Assembly (NCBI RefSeq): GCF_031085375.1 | Contig: NZ_JAVCWF010000001.1 | Location: 1,240,001-1,304,000 of the forward strand | From: Lactiplantibacillus brownii | Lineage (GTDB): Bacteria; Bacillota; Bacilli; Lactobacillales; Lactobacillaceae | Reading direction: 5' to 3' | DNA length: 64,000 nucleotides | Shown here: positions 23,237 through 32,423 of the stretch, piece after piece | How the letters are laid out: each line of letters begins with the position of its first letter | Position numbering within the stretch: the stretch's first letter is position 1 | Position numbers and translations under genes: made by a program | The notes under the pieces: model-generated | Database searches by the model: none | What the model was told of the DNA's origin: nothing | The model's input: the letters and a program-made list of their open reading frames with translations, nothing else

Positions 23237-24058
23237 ATGAGACATCCTGGTGAAATTTTGAGGCCCGAGGTTGATAGTTTTGGAATAGCATCAATTGATG
23301 AACGTTACTCTGAAATGAATGATAGCTATAACGAGGAACGTTACGGTGAATCCGTTAATTATGCGCGAAGCATGATTGAATCAACTTGTAAATGGGTATA
23401 TAAAGCACTTAATGATGAGGATATTGATAAAGATAGGTATCTTGGTCTGAATAAATTAATCAAAGGTACATTAAGCTCCTTGAGTTCAGAGTTAGCGGCA
23501 AGCGAACGATTTCCAACGGTATTCGATAAAGTGACTGATATTGTCACTGAGATAGGAAATTTACGAAATCTAACTTCAGTTTCACATGGATCAGCGGTGA
23601 GATCACAAACTATAACACCCGTCGAGGCAAGGTTTGTTATCTTTGCAGCAGAAGATATAACTTTGACGTTACTAGACTTATTATTCAATAAGACACATTC
23701 TTTAAAGGAGAATGCGGTACATTCTGTTATTGATCCTAAAGGAATGACAAAGCTTCGTGAAGATGATAGTTTTGTTACCTATAAGTTAGACGGTAACGTT
23801 TCTTTGGGTACAAGAACTGAATTTACAGTGTTCAAGAATTGTAATGTTATTAATCAGGTGATTGTTACCTTACCAAAATGGGTCGATGCTAACTCAGATC
23901 AAGAGTTTATGTCTGAACATATGCGAGATTACATGGAGGATGATGCAATAGAAAAGGGTAAAAAGGGAATTAGCGGGTATATGTATTATTCTGCTAAGAA
24001 GGATTTCTTGTATGAGGTACAAATTGAGGATAATGCAATTTATATCACAAGTGTTTAA
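23237..24058 (+). CDS. Protein with abortive-infection C-terminal (Abi_C-like) domain
   Basis: A 273-residue protein in the decayed island. Residues about 35-160 fit the Abi_C pattern: YARSMIESTCKWVYKAL (the E-S-T-C-K signature), a short LGLNKLIKG stretch, then VTEIGNLRNLTSVSHGS, corresponding to the conserved R-N-x-x-x-x-x-H-G motif, and an Ala/Leu helix ending LLFNKTHSLK. A second region (about 175-273) has no recognised family. Related proteins accompany phage-exclusion genes, where the domain is thought to act with or sense nucleic-acid enzymes. The ribosome site (GGTGAG) is weak. A defence role is inferred from domain and context. Confidence 0.68.
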   Translation: MRHPGEILRPEVDSFGIASIDERYSEMNDSYNEERYGESVNYARSMIESTCKWVYKALNDEDIDKDRYLGLNKLIKGTLSSLSSELAASERFPTVFDKVTDIVTEIGNLRNLTSVSHGSAVRSQTITPVEARFVIFAAEDITLTLLDLLFNKTHSLKENAVHSVIDPKGMTKLREDDSFVTYKLDGNVSLGTRTEFTVFKNCNVINQVIVTLPKWVDANSDQEFMSEHMRDYMEDDAIEKGKKGISGYMYYSAKKDFLYEVQIEDNAIYITSV

Positions 24059-24175
24059 CTTTTTAAGGTGGTTTTATTATACTGGTAAACCTCAGGTATG
24101 TAGTGCTTGAAACTGCCTCTTACTCACATAGTAGAAGCTTTTTATATAGTTAAATTAGATAAGGAGTGATGTGGT

Positions 24176-24466
24176 ATGTACCAAATTGATATAACTGAGT
24201 ATTTAGAGAACAGAACTAACCGAGAATCCTTTGGAGTAACGAGTAAGGAGATATTTGTTGATCTAATGCGTCAAGTTGAGATGAAGTTTAGTGATTCAAA
24301 GATTGATTGGAATTCTTATATGAATTGTCTCTCAACTGGTGAACGTAATGTTTATGAAATTGATTTATGGCAAAAAAATGACAAAGAAATTTGGTCGATG
24401 ATTGAACACCATGAGTTTATCAGCAACACTGAAATAATTTCTTTTTTGAGGGGTAATACCAAATAA
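24176..24466 (+). CDS. Small protein of unknown function on the island
   Basis: A 96-residue acidic protein (MYQIDITEYLENRTNRE) with a good AAGGAG (24161-24166) nine bases before ATG. The gene is separated from the Abi_C-like gene by 117 bases and has the same orientation and low GC. No domain was recognised. It may be a partner of that gene, but nothing in the sequence proves it. Confidence 0.6.
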   Translation: MYQIDITEYLENRTNRESFGVTSKEIFVDLMRQVEMKFSDSKIDWNSYMNCLSTGERNVYEIDLWQKNDKEIWSMIEHHEFISNTEIISFLRGNTK

Positions 24467-24478
24467 AATTTTTTAGTC

Positions 24479-24514
24479 AAAAAAGCGACCAGATTTGAGT
24501 GAAAATCTGGTCGC
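24479..24514 (-). terminator. tRNA-His terminator
   Basis: GCGACCAGATTT (24485-24496) pairs with AAATCTGGTCGC (24503-24514); on the minus strand it is followed by a T-run. Confidence 0.85.
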
Positions 24515-24534
24515 CAAATGTTAGTTCTATTAAG

Positions 24535-24608
24535 GGCGGTATGTGGGAATCGAACCCACGCGTGCCGGAGCCACAATCCGGTGCGTTAACCACTTCGCCA
24601 ATACCGCC
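24535..24608 (-). tRNA. tRNA-His (GTG)
   Basis: The minus strand folds as a tRNA with an eight-pair acceptor stem GGCGGTAT/ATACCGCC, including the extra G(-1) pair typical of tRNA-His. The anticodon loop holds GTG, and the T arm is GTGGGTTCGATTCCCAC. No encoded CCA. Confidence 0.95.
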
Positions 24609-24768
24609 AACAAGTTGATTAAATTACCAACAGAATCTAGTATACACTAAAACTGGTCCTTGCAAACCGATTCTAATGAATCTTTTGGAAATTAATGCAT
24701 AAAAATAGAAAAAGGTTTATTTTTGGGGGAACTTTCGCTATAATTAACTATGTTATTGAATAACTACT

Positions 24769-24852
24769 GCCCCAGTGGCGGAACTGGCAGACGCGCAGCG
24801 TTCAGGTCGCTGTATTGGCAACAATGTACAGGTTCGAATCCTGCCTGGGGCA
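24769..24852 (+). tRNA. tRNA-Leu (CAG)
   Basis: Acceptor stem GCCCCAG/CTGGGGC, anticodon stem CAGCG/CGCTG around loop TTCAGGT (anticodon CAG), a long variable arm as in leucine tRNAs, and T arm CAGGTTCGAATCCTG. CCA is not encoded. TATAAT at 24739-24744 is a likely -10 element. Its 3' end (24836-24854) recurs inverted beside the integrase remnant. Confidence 0.95.
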
Positions 24853-24854
24853 TC
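24836..24854 (+). repeat. tRNA-Leu 3' end, attachment-core copy
   Basis: GAATCCTGCCTGGGGCATC, identical to the minus strand of 21141-21159. Integrases of this kind often use tRNA 3' ends as attachment sites. Confidence 0.8.
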
Positions 24855-24868
24855 TCAAACATGTACGA

Positions 24869-24921
24869 TAAAAAAAGACATTAGCAAGCCTCAAATTAAG
24901 GGCTTGCTAATGTCTTTTTTT
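24869..24921. terminator. Strong bidirectional terminator
   Basis: A 20-base arm at 24871-24890 (GACATTAGCAAGCC core) pairs exactly with 24901-24920, with A-runs and T-runs on the flanks. It separates tRNA-Leu from the convergent lipoprotein gene. Confidence 0.92.
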
Positions 24922-24926
24922 ATAGG

Positions 24927-25358
24927 CTAGTCGACCTGTCTGGTGGTAATTGAACCATCCAAATAAACAAAATAGCTTTGGCGGAGACTCCCACGTGTTT
25001 GAGTAGTCGTTTTTGTAAAAGCATCAACTTGATAATAATGATGACCGTGAGCATCGATATTAACGTTAGGAACTGCTTTAAAAGACTCATCTTTAGAGTC
25101 ATTTAGAACTTGTTCGACCGCTGATGCAGCTTCAGGCGCACCGGTAATGTGATCATTGGTGGCTTGATATTGTTGACCAGTCTTTTTCTCGGCACTGGCG
25201 TCCTTAGCCTTGGCTTGTGCCGCCGAGGTTGATTGGCGATTGGCGGCAGCAATTTCGTTGGCTTTCTTAGGTGTAATAGTTGGTGCAGCTTGAGCTGCGC
25301 AACCGCCGAGTAGGCCAGCTAGTCCTAACATGGCTAGGATTAAAAATCGCTTGCGCAT
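24927..25358 (-). CDS. Lipoprotein of unknown function
   Basis: A 143-residue lipoprotein. ATG 25358 is 8 bases behind GGAGG and gives a clean signal peptide MRKRFLILAMLGLAGLLGGC with the lipobox LGGC, so the Cys would be lipid-modified and the protein held outside the membrane. An Ala/Lys/Gln-rich linker (to about 60) leads to a globular part with VDAFTKTTTQTRGSLRQSYFVYLDG. Follows two genes of the same orientation, likely one operon. Confidence 0.82.
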   Translation of the reverse strand: MRKRFLILAMLGLAGLLGGCAAQAAPTITPKKANEIAAANRQSTSAAQAKAKDASAEKKTGQQYQATNDHITGAPEAASAVEQVLNDSKDESFKAVPNVNIDAHGHHYYQVDAFTKTTTQTRGSLRQSYFVYLDGSITTRQVD

Positions 25359-25372
25359 ATAAATTCCTCCAA

Positions 25373-25492
25373 TCATTGCGTTTGAGTGGTCGAGAGGCTC
25401 GGGATGGTACTTTGATGGATCACACGGACGTCCACCTTAGCCATCACTAAAATACTAATAATCAATAGTGTTGCTAATAATAATTTTTTCAT
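25373..25492 (-). CDS. 39-residue membrane peptide
   Basis: ATG 25492 is 8 bases behind GAGG. The product MKKLLLATLLIISILVMAKV is a hydrophobic helix followed by a polar tail ending SLSTTQTQ. It fits exactly between the HIRAN-like gene and the lipoprotein gene with the same orientation. It may be a secreted peptide or a membrane microprotein. Confidence 0.6.
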   Translation of the reverse strand: MKKLLLATLLIISILVMAKVDVRVIHQSTIPSLSTTQTQ

Positions 25493-25505
25493 TGTTGTTC
25501 CTCGG

Positions 25506-26519
25506 TTATTTCCAGTTTGGTACCCAAATAATCCGATCAATTTCAGTAGGGGTGACACTGATCTGTTGCCCCGCATCGGCACCGGCTTCCACCGCGACCA
25601 CATAAGTAGTAGGATCGGCTTCAACGGTGACCACTGAACCACGTTGGCCGTTGACCGTGTCAATGAGACTGTAAAGCGGAATTTGGGTGGTCGGAATTTC
25701 CATTTCATATAATGTAAATTGTAAGAAATATGATTTAGTGCCAGTCTTAATTTGTAACGGCGTATCACTCGCGCCATAATCGGGTAAATTCCGATTTTGA
25801 GCGTTAGGATCGTTTAAATATTGCATTTCATCCACGGCATCAATGGCCATTTTCCATTGACCACCAGTAAGTTGGGTCTTAGAAGAAAGTGTCATGACGG
25901 AATTTGCGTAGATATCAATGACGTTAAAGGCTTCGTTGACTTGTTTTTTCGGCAAGTAACCAATGACATAGCCATGATCCGCGACTTTTAATTCAACGCG
26001 GACAGACCGTTTGGCGCCATCAACTTCTTCAACGAGTTGCACTTCACCAATATTGGCATCCGCGTCGACGCGATATTTTTTGGCATATAAATAATCGGCT
26101 TTAAGGCCGGACTCATTATAGTCATCATAGGGCTTGAAATAGCCACGGCGACTGGCATCCGCTAAAGCGGCCTCAAAGTTTTTCTGATAATAATCGAGAC
26201 CAACGACGTAGGAACGAAAAATAGCTCGTGAATTCGCGTTGATTCGGCGATTCTGGGGTACACTAACCGGTTTTGGCCCCGGTTTAAGTAACTTTTGTTT
26301 GTAAGCATCATTTTCGTTTTTAAGGTCGGTTAAAGTTTGATCTTGCTGTTGATTAGCCAAGGTCTGACGAACGAGCCGCGTTCGAATGGATTTTAGCAGG
26401 GTCGCTTGTTCCTTAGCCGACTGTTTCAAACGATGGAGATGCACTAAAACGATAATCAAAATTAAACCTAAAATTAAGCATCCTGCGGCGAGGCCGAGGA
26501 GAATTGGTAAAGCTCTCAT
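25506..26519 (-). CDS. Membrane-anchored coiled-coil protein with HIRAN-like segment
   Basis: A 337-residue protein with an N-terminal membrane helix (about 5-28), a coiled coil (about 32-78, KSIRTRLVRQTLANQQQDQT), a Pro-rich hinge and a globular part. Within it, FRSYVVGLDYYQKNF, followed much later by VIGYLPKKQVNEAF, recalls the HIRAN pattern (V-x-G-x-x-Y-Y ... G-Y-x-P-x-x-x-A), but the conserved E-P-x-N-x-x-D core is not clear. Likely first gene of a small operon with the peptide and lipoprotein genes. Function unknown. Confidence 0.6.
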   Translation of the reverse strand: MRALPILLGLAAGCLILGLILIIVLVHLHRLKQSAKEQATLLKSIRTRLVRQTLANQQQDQTLTDLKNENDAYKQKLLKPGPKPVSVPQNRRINANSRAIFRSYVVGLDYYQKNFEAALADASRRGYFKPYDDYNESGLKADYLYAKKYRVDADANIGEVQLVEEVDGAKRSVRVELKVADHGYVIGYLPKKQVNEAFNVIDIYANSVMTLSSKTQLTGGQWKMAIDAVDEMQYLNDPNAQNRNLPDYGASDTPLQIKTGTKSYFLQFTLYEMEIPTTQIPLYSLIDTVNGQRGSVVTVEADPTTYVVAVEAGADAGQQISVTPTEIDRIIWVPNWK

Positions 26520-26680
26520 AAGTATTCACTCCAAGAATAGGTGCGTGTTAGATTTCATTATAGTGGACACTTGCACGTTATGCTAATTTTGCGCTTGTCA
26601 GCGACCACTCAAATGGGTTATGATGTTTCGTAAATGATTCTTAGTTAACTTGTAAATTAGAAGAAACGGCGGCGACAACG

Positions 26681-27148
26681 GTGCAGGTGTTGATAAAAAT
26701 TTACCGGCGGTACCGATATTTTTGGAAATACGCAATTTTTGGCTTTATGGCCGCATTAGTAAACGTATTCGCTTTTTGGTTATTGCACACGGTTTTATTG
26801 GAACACTATTTATTTTCAAATACAATTGCTTGGATTCTGGCAACCTTATTCAGTTTCTACGTGAATAAAGCGGTGGTTTTTCGCTCCAAATCAAAAAACT
26901 TCTGGCATTGGTGCCAAGAGTTTGCCGGGTTTATGTTAACGCGGGGACTCTCATATTTATTTGATACTTTCTTAATGTTCGTTGGTATCTCGGTATTTTT
27001 CTGGGCACCAATGTTTGTTAAAATTATTGATCAAGTCTTGGTCGGTATTTTTAACTATGGGACGTCGCGATTGATATTTATGGAGCACAACCAAAAGATG
27101 CGGATGCGGCGTAATATTCTCAAACGTTTAAGCAATCGTAATGATTAG
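26681..27148 (+). CDS. GtrA-family membrane protein
   Basis: A 155-residue protein with four membrane helices. FWKYAIFGFMAALVNVFAFW at the start and FSFYVNKAVVFRSK in the loop are the recognisable GtrA family marks. Such proteins help move lipid-linked sugars across the membrane for wall or surface polysaccharide. The GTG start at 26681 has no strong ribosome site; GTG 26687 or TTG 26690 are alternatives. Monocistronic with its own terminator. Confidence 0.85.
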   Translation: MQVLIKIYRRYRYFWKYAIFGFMAALVNVFAFWLLHTVLLEHYLFSNTIAWILATLFSFYVNKAVVFRSKSKNFWHWCQEFAGFMLTRGLSYLFDTFLMFVGISVFFWAPMFVKIIDQVLVGIFNYGTSRLIFMEHNQKMRMRRNILKRLSNRND

Positions 27149-27178
27149 GACCTGGTTAACTGCCAGGCCCTTTTTTTG
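27149..27178 (+). terminator. Rho-independent terminator
   Basis: CCTGG and CCAGG (27151-27167) pair, extended by GG/CC outside, followed by seven T. Confidence 0.85.
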
Positions 27179-27212
27179 TCTTTCGAGCGTGATGCAATGA
27201 CAAACGATTGTT

Positions 27213-27572
27213 TTAGATCAGGTGCCCGCTTAACAGATAGTGCAGGCTGACGCCACAGATGACAGTTAAGATGAGACCGGCAATCAACAGTGCTAAAAGT
27301 TGGGGACTGAGCCGACTTTCTTGTTTTCGGGCAAAAGCGACTTCGATTAAGCCAATCGAGCCGATCCCTAAAACGCCTTTAAGTCCTGTCAGCAACCACG
27401 CGGTACTAAAGGTTTTGGTACTGAGATAGACGCCACTGACAATCAATAAAAGGTAACCCAACCGGCTCAAAATGAGATAACGGTTGGTGGCTTTGACGGA
27501 ATGTCTGGTCAGGCCAAGGGCGACCATCACGAACAACCACAGCCAACTTCCTAAGTGGATACTTAAAATCAT
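27213..27572 (-). CDS. YisL-like (DUF1516) membrane protein
   Basis: A 119-residue protein with four membrane helices. ATG 27572 lies 7 bases behind GGAGG, so the longer ORF from 27593 is not used. The start MILSIHLGSWLWLFVMVALG and LLIVSGVYLSTKTF fit the YisL/DUF1516 family of small Firmicutes membrane proteins with unknown role. Confidence 0.8.
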   Translation of the reverse strand: MILSIHLGSWLWLFVMVALGLTRHSVKATNRYLILSRLGYLLLIVSGVYLSTKTFSTAWLLTGLKGVLGIGSIGLIEVAFARKQESRLSPQLLALLIAGLILTVICGVSLHYLLSGHLI

Positions 27573-27641
27573 TAAAACGCCTCCGTTCAACACTTCGAGT
27601 CTAATTTTAGCATGAAAGTGTTGTGCGGGGGCGTTAAGTTT

Positions 27642-29498
27642 TTATTTGGTTAAGGTTAAATTTTTTGCTTGGACGTAATCGACTAGTTCGATGACGGTTT
27701 TAAAGCGATTAAATGGCGTGACGATGTGGACACCGTTGAAGCGTGCACAGATGCCATCAATCAAATCTTTGGCAATCTGAATGCCCACGGCGCGTTCATT
27801 ACCATCACTTTCAGCCTGCGCCATCCGTGTCAAAACTGACTTTGGTAAGCGGATGCCATGGACTTCATGATGTAAAAATTCGGCATGCCGTTTCGAAACG
27901 AGTGGCAAGATGCCCACAAACACCGGAATGTGGATCTGATGTGCTGCGAGCGCTGCTGCCAACGCATCGACATTAGCCAGATCGAACACGGGTTGGGTAA
28001 TGATATAATCGCAACCATAACTTATTTTGCGTTCAATTGACTTAGTTGAAACGTCGGTACGATAGGCATTTGGGTTAAAGGCAGCGGCAACCCGGAAATC
28101 GGTCGCTTGTTTCAAAGACTTTCCAGTGGGACCAATGCCACTATTGAACTGTTTAATAAGCTTGATCAGTTCGACCGACCGAACATCGCCGACAGAAGTT
28201 GCGCCGGGAAAATCACCTAATTTGGCCGGGTCACCCGTTATCGCGAGAATGTCCTCGATGCCGAGACTATGCAAGCCCATGATTTCAGATTGCAAGCCAA
28301 TCAGATTATGATCACGAGTCGTCAAATGGACAATTGGGGTAATGCCGTAGTTGAGTTTAAGTTCTGCGGCAATGGTGGTGTTCGCGATACGGACCGTGGC
28401 GAGGGAGTTATCTGAGAGCGTTAGGCCATCAACGCCCGCGGCTTTCAAACGTTGCGCACCTTTAAAAAATTTAGTGGTTTCAAAGTCTTTCGGCGGGTCG
28501 AGTTCGACCAACGCCGTTTTTTGTGTGGCAACTTTTTGTAAAAAAGTATGCCGGCCAATCGTGGCGGCCAGTGGCGTTGGTTCTGGTTGTGCCGTTTGAC
28601 CAGCATGTGGCACAATCGTGCGACTGGCTAGGCCACGTACAAGTGCGGCGGTGTGTAAGGGGGTAGTCCCGCAACAACCGCCGATGAGATTTAGGCCTAG
28701 TTGACGGAAACGCTCAGCATATTCTTCAAAATAACTGGGTTCGCCATCATAGACCACGCGCCCGTCTTGATCAGTACCGGGAAGTCCAGAATTAGGATAA
28801 ACCGCGAGTTTTACCGTGGCTGGGATCGCTAAATTTTCAAATGACTGAGCCAAGTAATAGGGCCCTAAGCGACAATTAGTGCCGATGACATCGGCTCCAG
28901 CGGCCGCTAATTGAATGACCGCGTCCGCAAAAGTCGTACCATCACGCAATACCCCAGGCGCTAACATTGAAACGTTCGTGATGACTGGTAAGTCTGTCTG
29001 AGCCTTGACGGTCTTTAACGCTGCCAACAATTCGGGTAACTCGTAGTAAGTTTCTAATAGAATGCCATCAAGTTGCTGCGTTGCTAATAAGGCGGTCAAC
29101 TGTTCCGTCAGACTGGCGGCGACCGTTGCGGGCGTTGCTTGCAAAACGGTCTGATCCGTATCACCTGCGAGCCCTCCAATCGTGCCTAAAATGTAAGCGG
29201 GGTGGTCGGCGGCAGCTCTGGCTTTAGTGGACAACTTGACCGCGGCTTGATTAATGGCCGTGACTTGGTCTTGCAAGTCGTAACGCGTTAATTTCAAACG
29301 ATTAGCGGCGTAAGTGTTGGTTTGAATGACGTCAGCTCCGGCACTTAAATAGGACTGGTGGACGCGTAAAATCGTGTCTGGATGAGTCAGATTCAGATTT
29401 TCGAAGGCCGATGCAATCCCGTAATTACCATACAGCAGAGTCCCCATCGCGCCATCCGCGACTAAGACTCGTTGTTTTAATGCTTGTCGTAAATCCAT
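27642..29498 (-). CDS. Bifunctional homocysteine S-methyltransferase / methylenetetrahydrofolate reductase (YitJ type)
   Basis: A 618-residue fusion. The N-terminal half (about 1-300) is a Zn-dependent homocysteine methyltransferase domain: DGAMGTLLY at the start, GTNCRLGP and GGCCGTTPLH supply the metal-binding Cys residues. The C-terminal half (about 330-615) is a MetF-type reductase (ITGDPAKLGDFPG, KISYGCDYIITQPVFD). Together they could make methyl-THF and use it or another methyl donor for methionine. It starts 11 bases after metE and is presumably transcribed with it from the T-box promoter. Confidence 0.92.
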   Translation of the reverse strand: MDLRQALKQRVLVADGAMGTLLYGNYGIASAFENLNLTHPDTILRVHQSYLSAGADVIQTNTYAANRLKLTRYDLQDQVTAINQAAVKLSTKARAAADHPAYILGTIGGLAGDTDQTVLQATPATVAASLTEQLTALLATQQLDGILLETYYELPELLAALKTVKAQTDLPVITNVSMLAPGVLRDGTTFADAVIQLAAAGADVIGTNCRLGPYYLAQSFENLAIPATVKLAVYPNSGLPGTDQDGRVVYDGEPSYFEEYAERFRQLGLNLIGGCCGTTPLHTAALVRGLASRTIVPHAGQTAQPEPTPLAATIGRHTFLQKVATQKTALVELDPPKDFETTKFFKGAQRLKAAGVDGLTLSDNSLATVRIANTTIAAELKLNYGITPIVHLTTRDHNLIGLQSEIMGLHSLGIEDILAITGDPAKLGDFPGATSVGDVRSVELIKLIKQFNSGIGPTGKSLKQATDFRVAAAFNPNAYRTDVSTKSIERKISYGCDYIITQPVFDLANVDALAAALAAHQIHIPVFVGILPLVSKRHAEFLHHEVHGIRLPKSVLTRMAQAESDGNERAVGIQIAKDLIDGICARFNGVHIVTPFNRFKTVIELVDYVQAKNLTLTK

Positions 29499-29509
29499 CG
29501 CGGCACCCC

Positions 29510-31816
29510 CTAATGTGTTGGCGTATTGAGCTGAGCTTGAATTGCGTTACGAGCAGCGACCATGTTCTTTAAGGCCGCCAAAGTTTCGGGTTCTTGGCGG
29601 GTCTTTAGCCCGCAATCGGGATTGATCCAAAATTGGCGCGGCTTGATCACGCGGAGCGCCCGTTGAATGTTAGCCTCAATTTCGGCCACACTAGGCACGC
29701 GTGGACTATGGATATCATAAACGCCCAGCCCAATTTCTTGGTCGTAACCGGTCTGTTCAAACGCGGCGATGAGTTCGCCATGACTCCGCGATGTTTCAAT
29801 CGAGATCACGTCCGCATCGAGCGCTTTAATGGTATCGATGATGTCGGCAAAGTTCGAGTAGCACATATGCGTATGAATCTGAGTTTCATTTTTGACGCCG
29901 GTCGTCGTAATTTTAAATGAATAGACCGCTTCAGCTAGGTAGGCTTGCCAGTGGCGTTGTTTCAGCGGTAGGCCTTCACGCAAGGCTGGTTCGTCCACTT
30001 GAATAATTTTGATACCAGCCTTTTCCAAATTTTGGACTTCTTGTCGTAAGGCTAACGCGATTTGGTTTTGAACCTGGGCTTTGGGGATGTCGTCGCGCAC
30101 GAAGCTCCAGTTGATGATCGTCAAGGGCGCTGTCAGCATGCCCTTAACCGGTTTCGTGGTCAAACTTTGCGCATAAACTGATTCAGCAACTGTAATAGGT
30201 TTGGTGTAGGCAACGTCGCCGAAGATCACGGGTGGGCGTACGCCACGCGAACCATAAGATTGGACCCAGCCATTTTGCGTCGCGTAAAAGCCAGTCAATT
30301 TTTGCCCAAAGTATTCAACCATATCGGTCCGTTCAAACTCGCCGTGGACTAAGACGTCTAAACCGAGTTTATTTTGAAGCGCAATCCAACGCTTGGTTTC
30401 AGCGTGTAAGAAAGTTTGATAGTCCGCATCGCTTAATGCGCCTTTTCGCCAAGCTGCACGTTTGGCGCGAACGGTATGGCTTTGCGGAAAACTTCCAATG
30501 GTCGTTGTCGGTAATAGCGGCAAGTTGAGACGGGCGTGTTGCAATTTGATCCGCGTCGCAAAGGGGGCTTGACGCTCAAAGGTTTGTCGTGGCAATTGGG
30601 CTTCAGCGGCCCGCACACTTTGATTATTGCGATGCGTCGAGTTATTGAGTGCCTGTAGCTTGGCTTGATTAAGGTCAAATGCCGATTGAACCGCTGCAAT
30701 GCCGTGATTAGCGGCCCGCGTCAGTACCGCCAATTCTTGTAATTTTTGGTCGGCGAAGGCTAAGCCACCTAGTAAGACTGGATCAGCTTGGGTTTCATTT
30801 TTGGTGGTAATAGGCACGTGTAATAGGGAATTCGCAGGTTGTAACCACAGGTGGTCAGGGGCCGCAATCGTTTGTAATTCTTGGACTAATTGGGCTTTTT
30901 TAGCCAGATCACTGGCCCAGACATTATGGCCGTCAATCAATCCGGCGGCGAGAACTTTATCGGCTGGAAAACCACTGGTTCGTAGATGTGCCAAGTTTTC
31001 ACCGTGATCATGCACGAGATCTAAGCCAATCGCCTGGACGGGTAATTTGACGATTTCATCGTATAAATCCAAACTATCAAAATAAGTTTGTAAGACGATT
31101 TTTAAGGTTGGTACGGCGGCGTGTAAAGTGGTTAACGCTTTTCGATAGGGCGCTAATTCCGCGGGGTTAGTGGTCTTAACGAGTGTAGGTTCGTCTAGTT
31201 GAATCCAGGTCGCCCCAGCAGCAGCCAGTTCGGCGAAAACTTGTTGATAGAGTGGTAGGAGTTGTGGTAACAGTTCGGCCACTCCAGCAGCATCCAAATA
31301 GTCACCGTGCCGCTTGCCAAGTTTCAAAAAGGAAACCGGACCTAAAATGACAGGTTTGCCATCGATACCTAAGGCTGTCTTGGCTTCTTGATAGTAACGT
31401 AGCCAACGATTATCCAATAATTTAAACTGGACGTCATCGAATTCAGGCACAATGTAATGATAGTTAATATTGAACCATTTGGTCATTTCGGCAGCGACCG
31501 CTGTTTCAGTGCCGCGGGCGATGGCGTAATAGTCGGATAAGGTCAATGCTTGATCAAAATGCCCGAAACGTTTAGGAATGGCACCAAAAGCGGCCAACGT
31601 GTCCAAAACATGATCATAGTCGGAATTATCGGCAACGGGCAGATAGTCGATGCCCAAAGCCTGTTCTTTTTTTAAGTTAGCTAGCCGTAACTGTTTGGCA
31701 GTGGTGTGAAAATCAGCGTCACTTAATTTGTGTTGCCAATAATGTTCCAAAAGATGCTTCCATTCACGATGTTCACCTAAGCGTGGATACCCCAGATTGC
31801 TACTAATAACTGTCAT
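29510..31816 (-). CDS. metE: Cobalamin-independent methionine synthase MetE
   Basis: A 768-residue enzyme of normal length that moves the methyl group of methyl-tetrahydrofolate to homocysteine. The start ATG 31816 follows GGAG; an in-frame ATG at 31834 lies before that site. The N-terminal half starts [16 protein letters not shown]. The catalytic half begins near [12 protein letters not shown] and carries the Zn ligands in HTHMCYSNF and NPDCGLKTR. It is the first gene behind a methionine T-box. Confidence 0.97.
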   Translation of the reverse strand: MTVISSNLGYPRLGEHREWKHLLEHYWQHKLSDADFHTTAKQLRLANLKKEQALGIDYLPVADNSDYDHVLDTLAAFGAIPKRFGHFDQALTLSDYYAIARGTETAVAAEMTKWFNINYHYIVPEFDDVQFKLLDNRWLRYYQEAKTALGIDGKPVILGPVSFLKLGKRHGDYLDAAGVAELLPQLLPLYQQVFAELAAAGATWIQLDEPTLVKTTNPAELAPYRKALTTLHAAVPTLKIVLQTYFDSLDLYDEIVKLPVQAIGLDLVHDHGENLAHLRTSGFPADKVLAAGLIDGHNVWASDLAKKAQLVQELQTIAAPDHLWLQPANSLLHVPITTKNETQADPVLLGGLAFADQKLQELAVLTRAANHGIAAVQSAFDLNQAKLQALNNSTHRNNQSVRAAEAQLPRQTFERQAPFATRIKLQHARLNLPLLPTTTIGSFPQSHTVRAKRAAWRKGALSDADYQTFLHAETKRWIALQNKLGLDVLVHGEFERTDMVEYFGQKLTGFYATQNGWVQSYGSRGVRPPVIFGDVAYTKPITVAESVYAQSLTTKPVKGMLTAPLTIINWSFVRDDIPKAQVQNQIALALRQEVQNLEKAGIKIIQVDEPALREGLPLKQRHWQAYLAEAVYSFKITTTGVKNETQIHTHMCYSNFADIIDTIKALDADVISIETSRSHGELIAAFEQTGYDQEIGLGVYDIHSPRVPSVAEIEANIQRALRVIKPRQFWINPDCGLKTRQEPETLAALKNMVAARNAIQAQLNTPTH

Positions 31817-31853
31817 AATTGACCACTCCTTCATGTTAATGATTGATTTTTAA

Positions 31854-32120
31854 CAAAAAAACGACAACTTCGCCTGAAAAGGACGAAGTTGCCGTTCGTG
31901 GTACCACCTTAGTTTACCAATACCTCACGATATTGATCTTATCCCGTACGTTTCATACGGTAGCTGGTTAACAGTAGCTGGCTGTCATCACCTGGCAATT
32001 GCTCAGTGGTGCCGTTTAGAGGCCATTTTTCAGAAGTTGCACACTAACTTGGTTCACACTTTTCCAAGCTCACTTGGTAGTTGCAACAACTTACTTTCCT
32101 CATCAGGACGTTATCTTGTT
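31854..32120 (-). promoter_or_regulatory. T-box riboswitch (Met specifier) upstream of metE
   Basis: On the minus strand a stem I region (about 32115-31990) is followed by the T-box core AAGGTGGTACCACGAACGG (31911-31893) and a terminator in which GGCAACTTCGTCC pairs with GGCGAAGTTGTC before a T-run. The probable specifier is ATG at 32026-32024, in GAAAAATGGCC. Uncharged tRNA-Met should stabilise the antiterminator and turn on metE and the fused downstream gene. Confidence 0.88.
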
Positions 32121-32297
32121 TTATGATTGATTAAAAAATACCACCAAAAGTGACTAAAGTCAAAGCAAATTCTAATAAAAAGCTCTAATTTATCATTTTA
32201 TGTTAATTTTCGACTTTTCTGCCTAGGCTGTCATAAACGGGCAATCGCTATCTTTAGTTGCTTTATGAGTATTTCACCAGTGCCTCATAATGGTCAA

Positions 32298-32423
32298 TTT
32301 GTCCGTCTCCGTGGACCAGCACGTTTCGACTGCTGGTAGACTTTCCAGCTTAGGAAAAGCCTAACTTGTGAGACCGGCCTTTGGCTCACAAACGTGGTCA
32401 CCATTGTTTTAGCATCAGTTCAG
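32298..32423 (+). repeat. Structured intergenic repeat, copy 1 (truncated)
   Basis: Begins like module A (GTCCGTCTCCGTGGACCAGC) and passes directly into the middle of module B (CCAGCTTAGGAAAAGCC, then TTGTGAGACCGGCCTTTGG and CTCACAA), ending AGCATCAGTTCAG. The interior present in copies at 47 and 55 kb is missing. The 898-base gap around it otherwise holds the T-box and no gene. Confidence 0.75.

Noticed and set aside
25373..25777. 134-codon minus-strand ORF reaching into the HIRAN-like gene
   Set aside because: Most of it overlaps that gene in another frame; only the last 39 codons have their own start and ribosome site and are kept.
26386..26586. Small plus-strand ORF before the GtrA gene
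   Set aside because: It is opposite the start of the coiled-coil protein gene and has no ribosome site.
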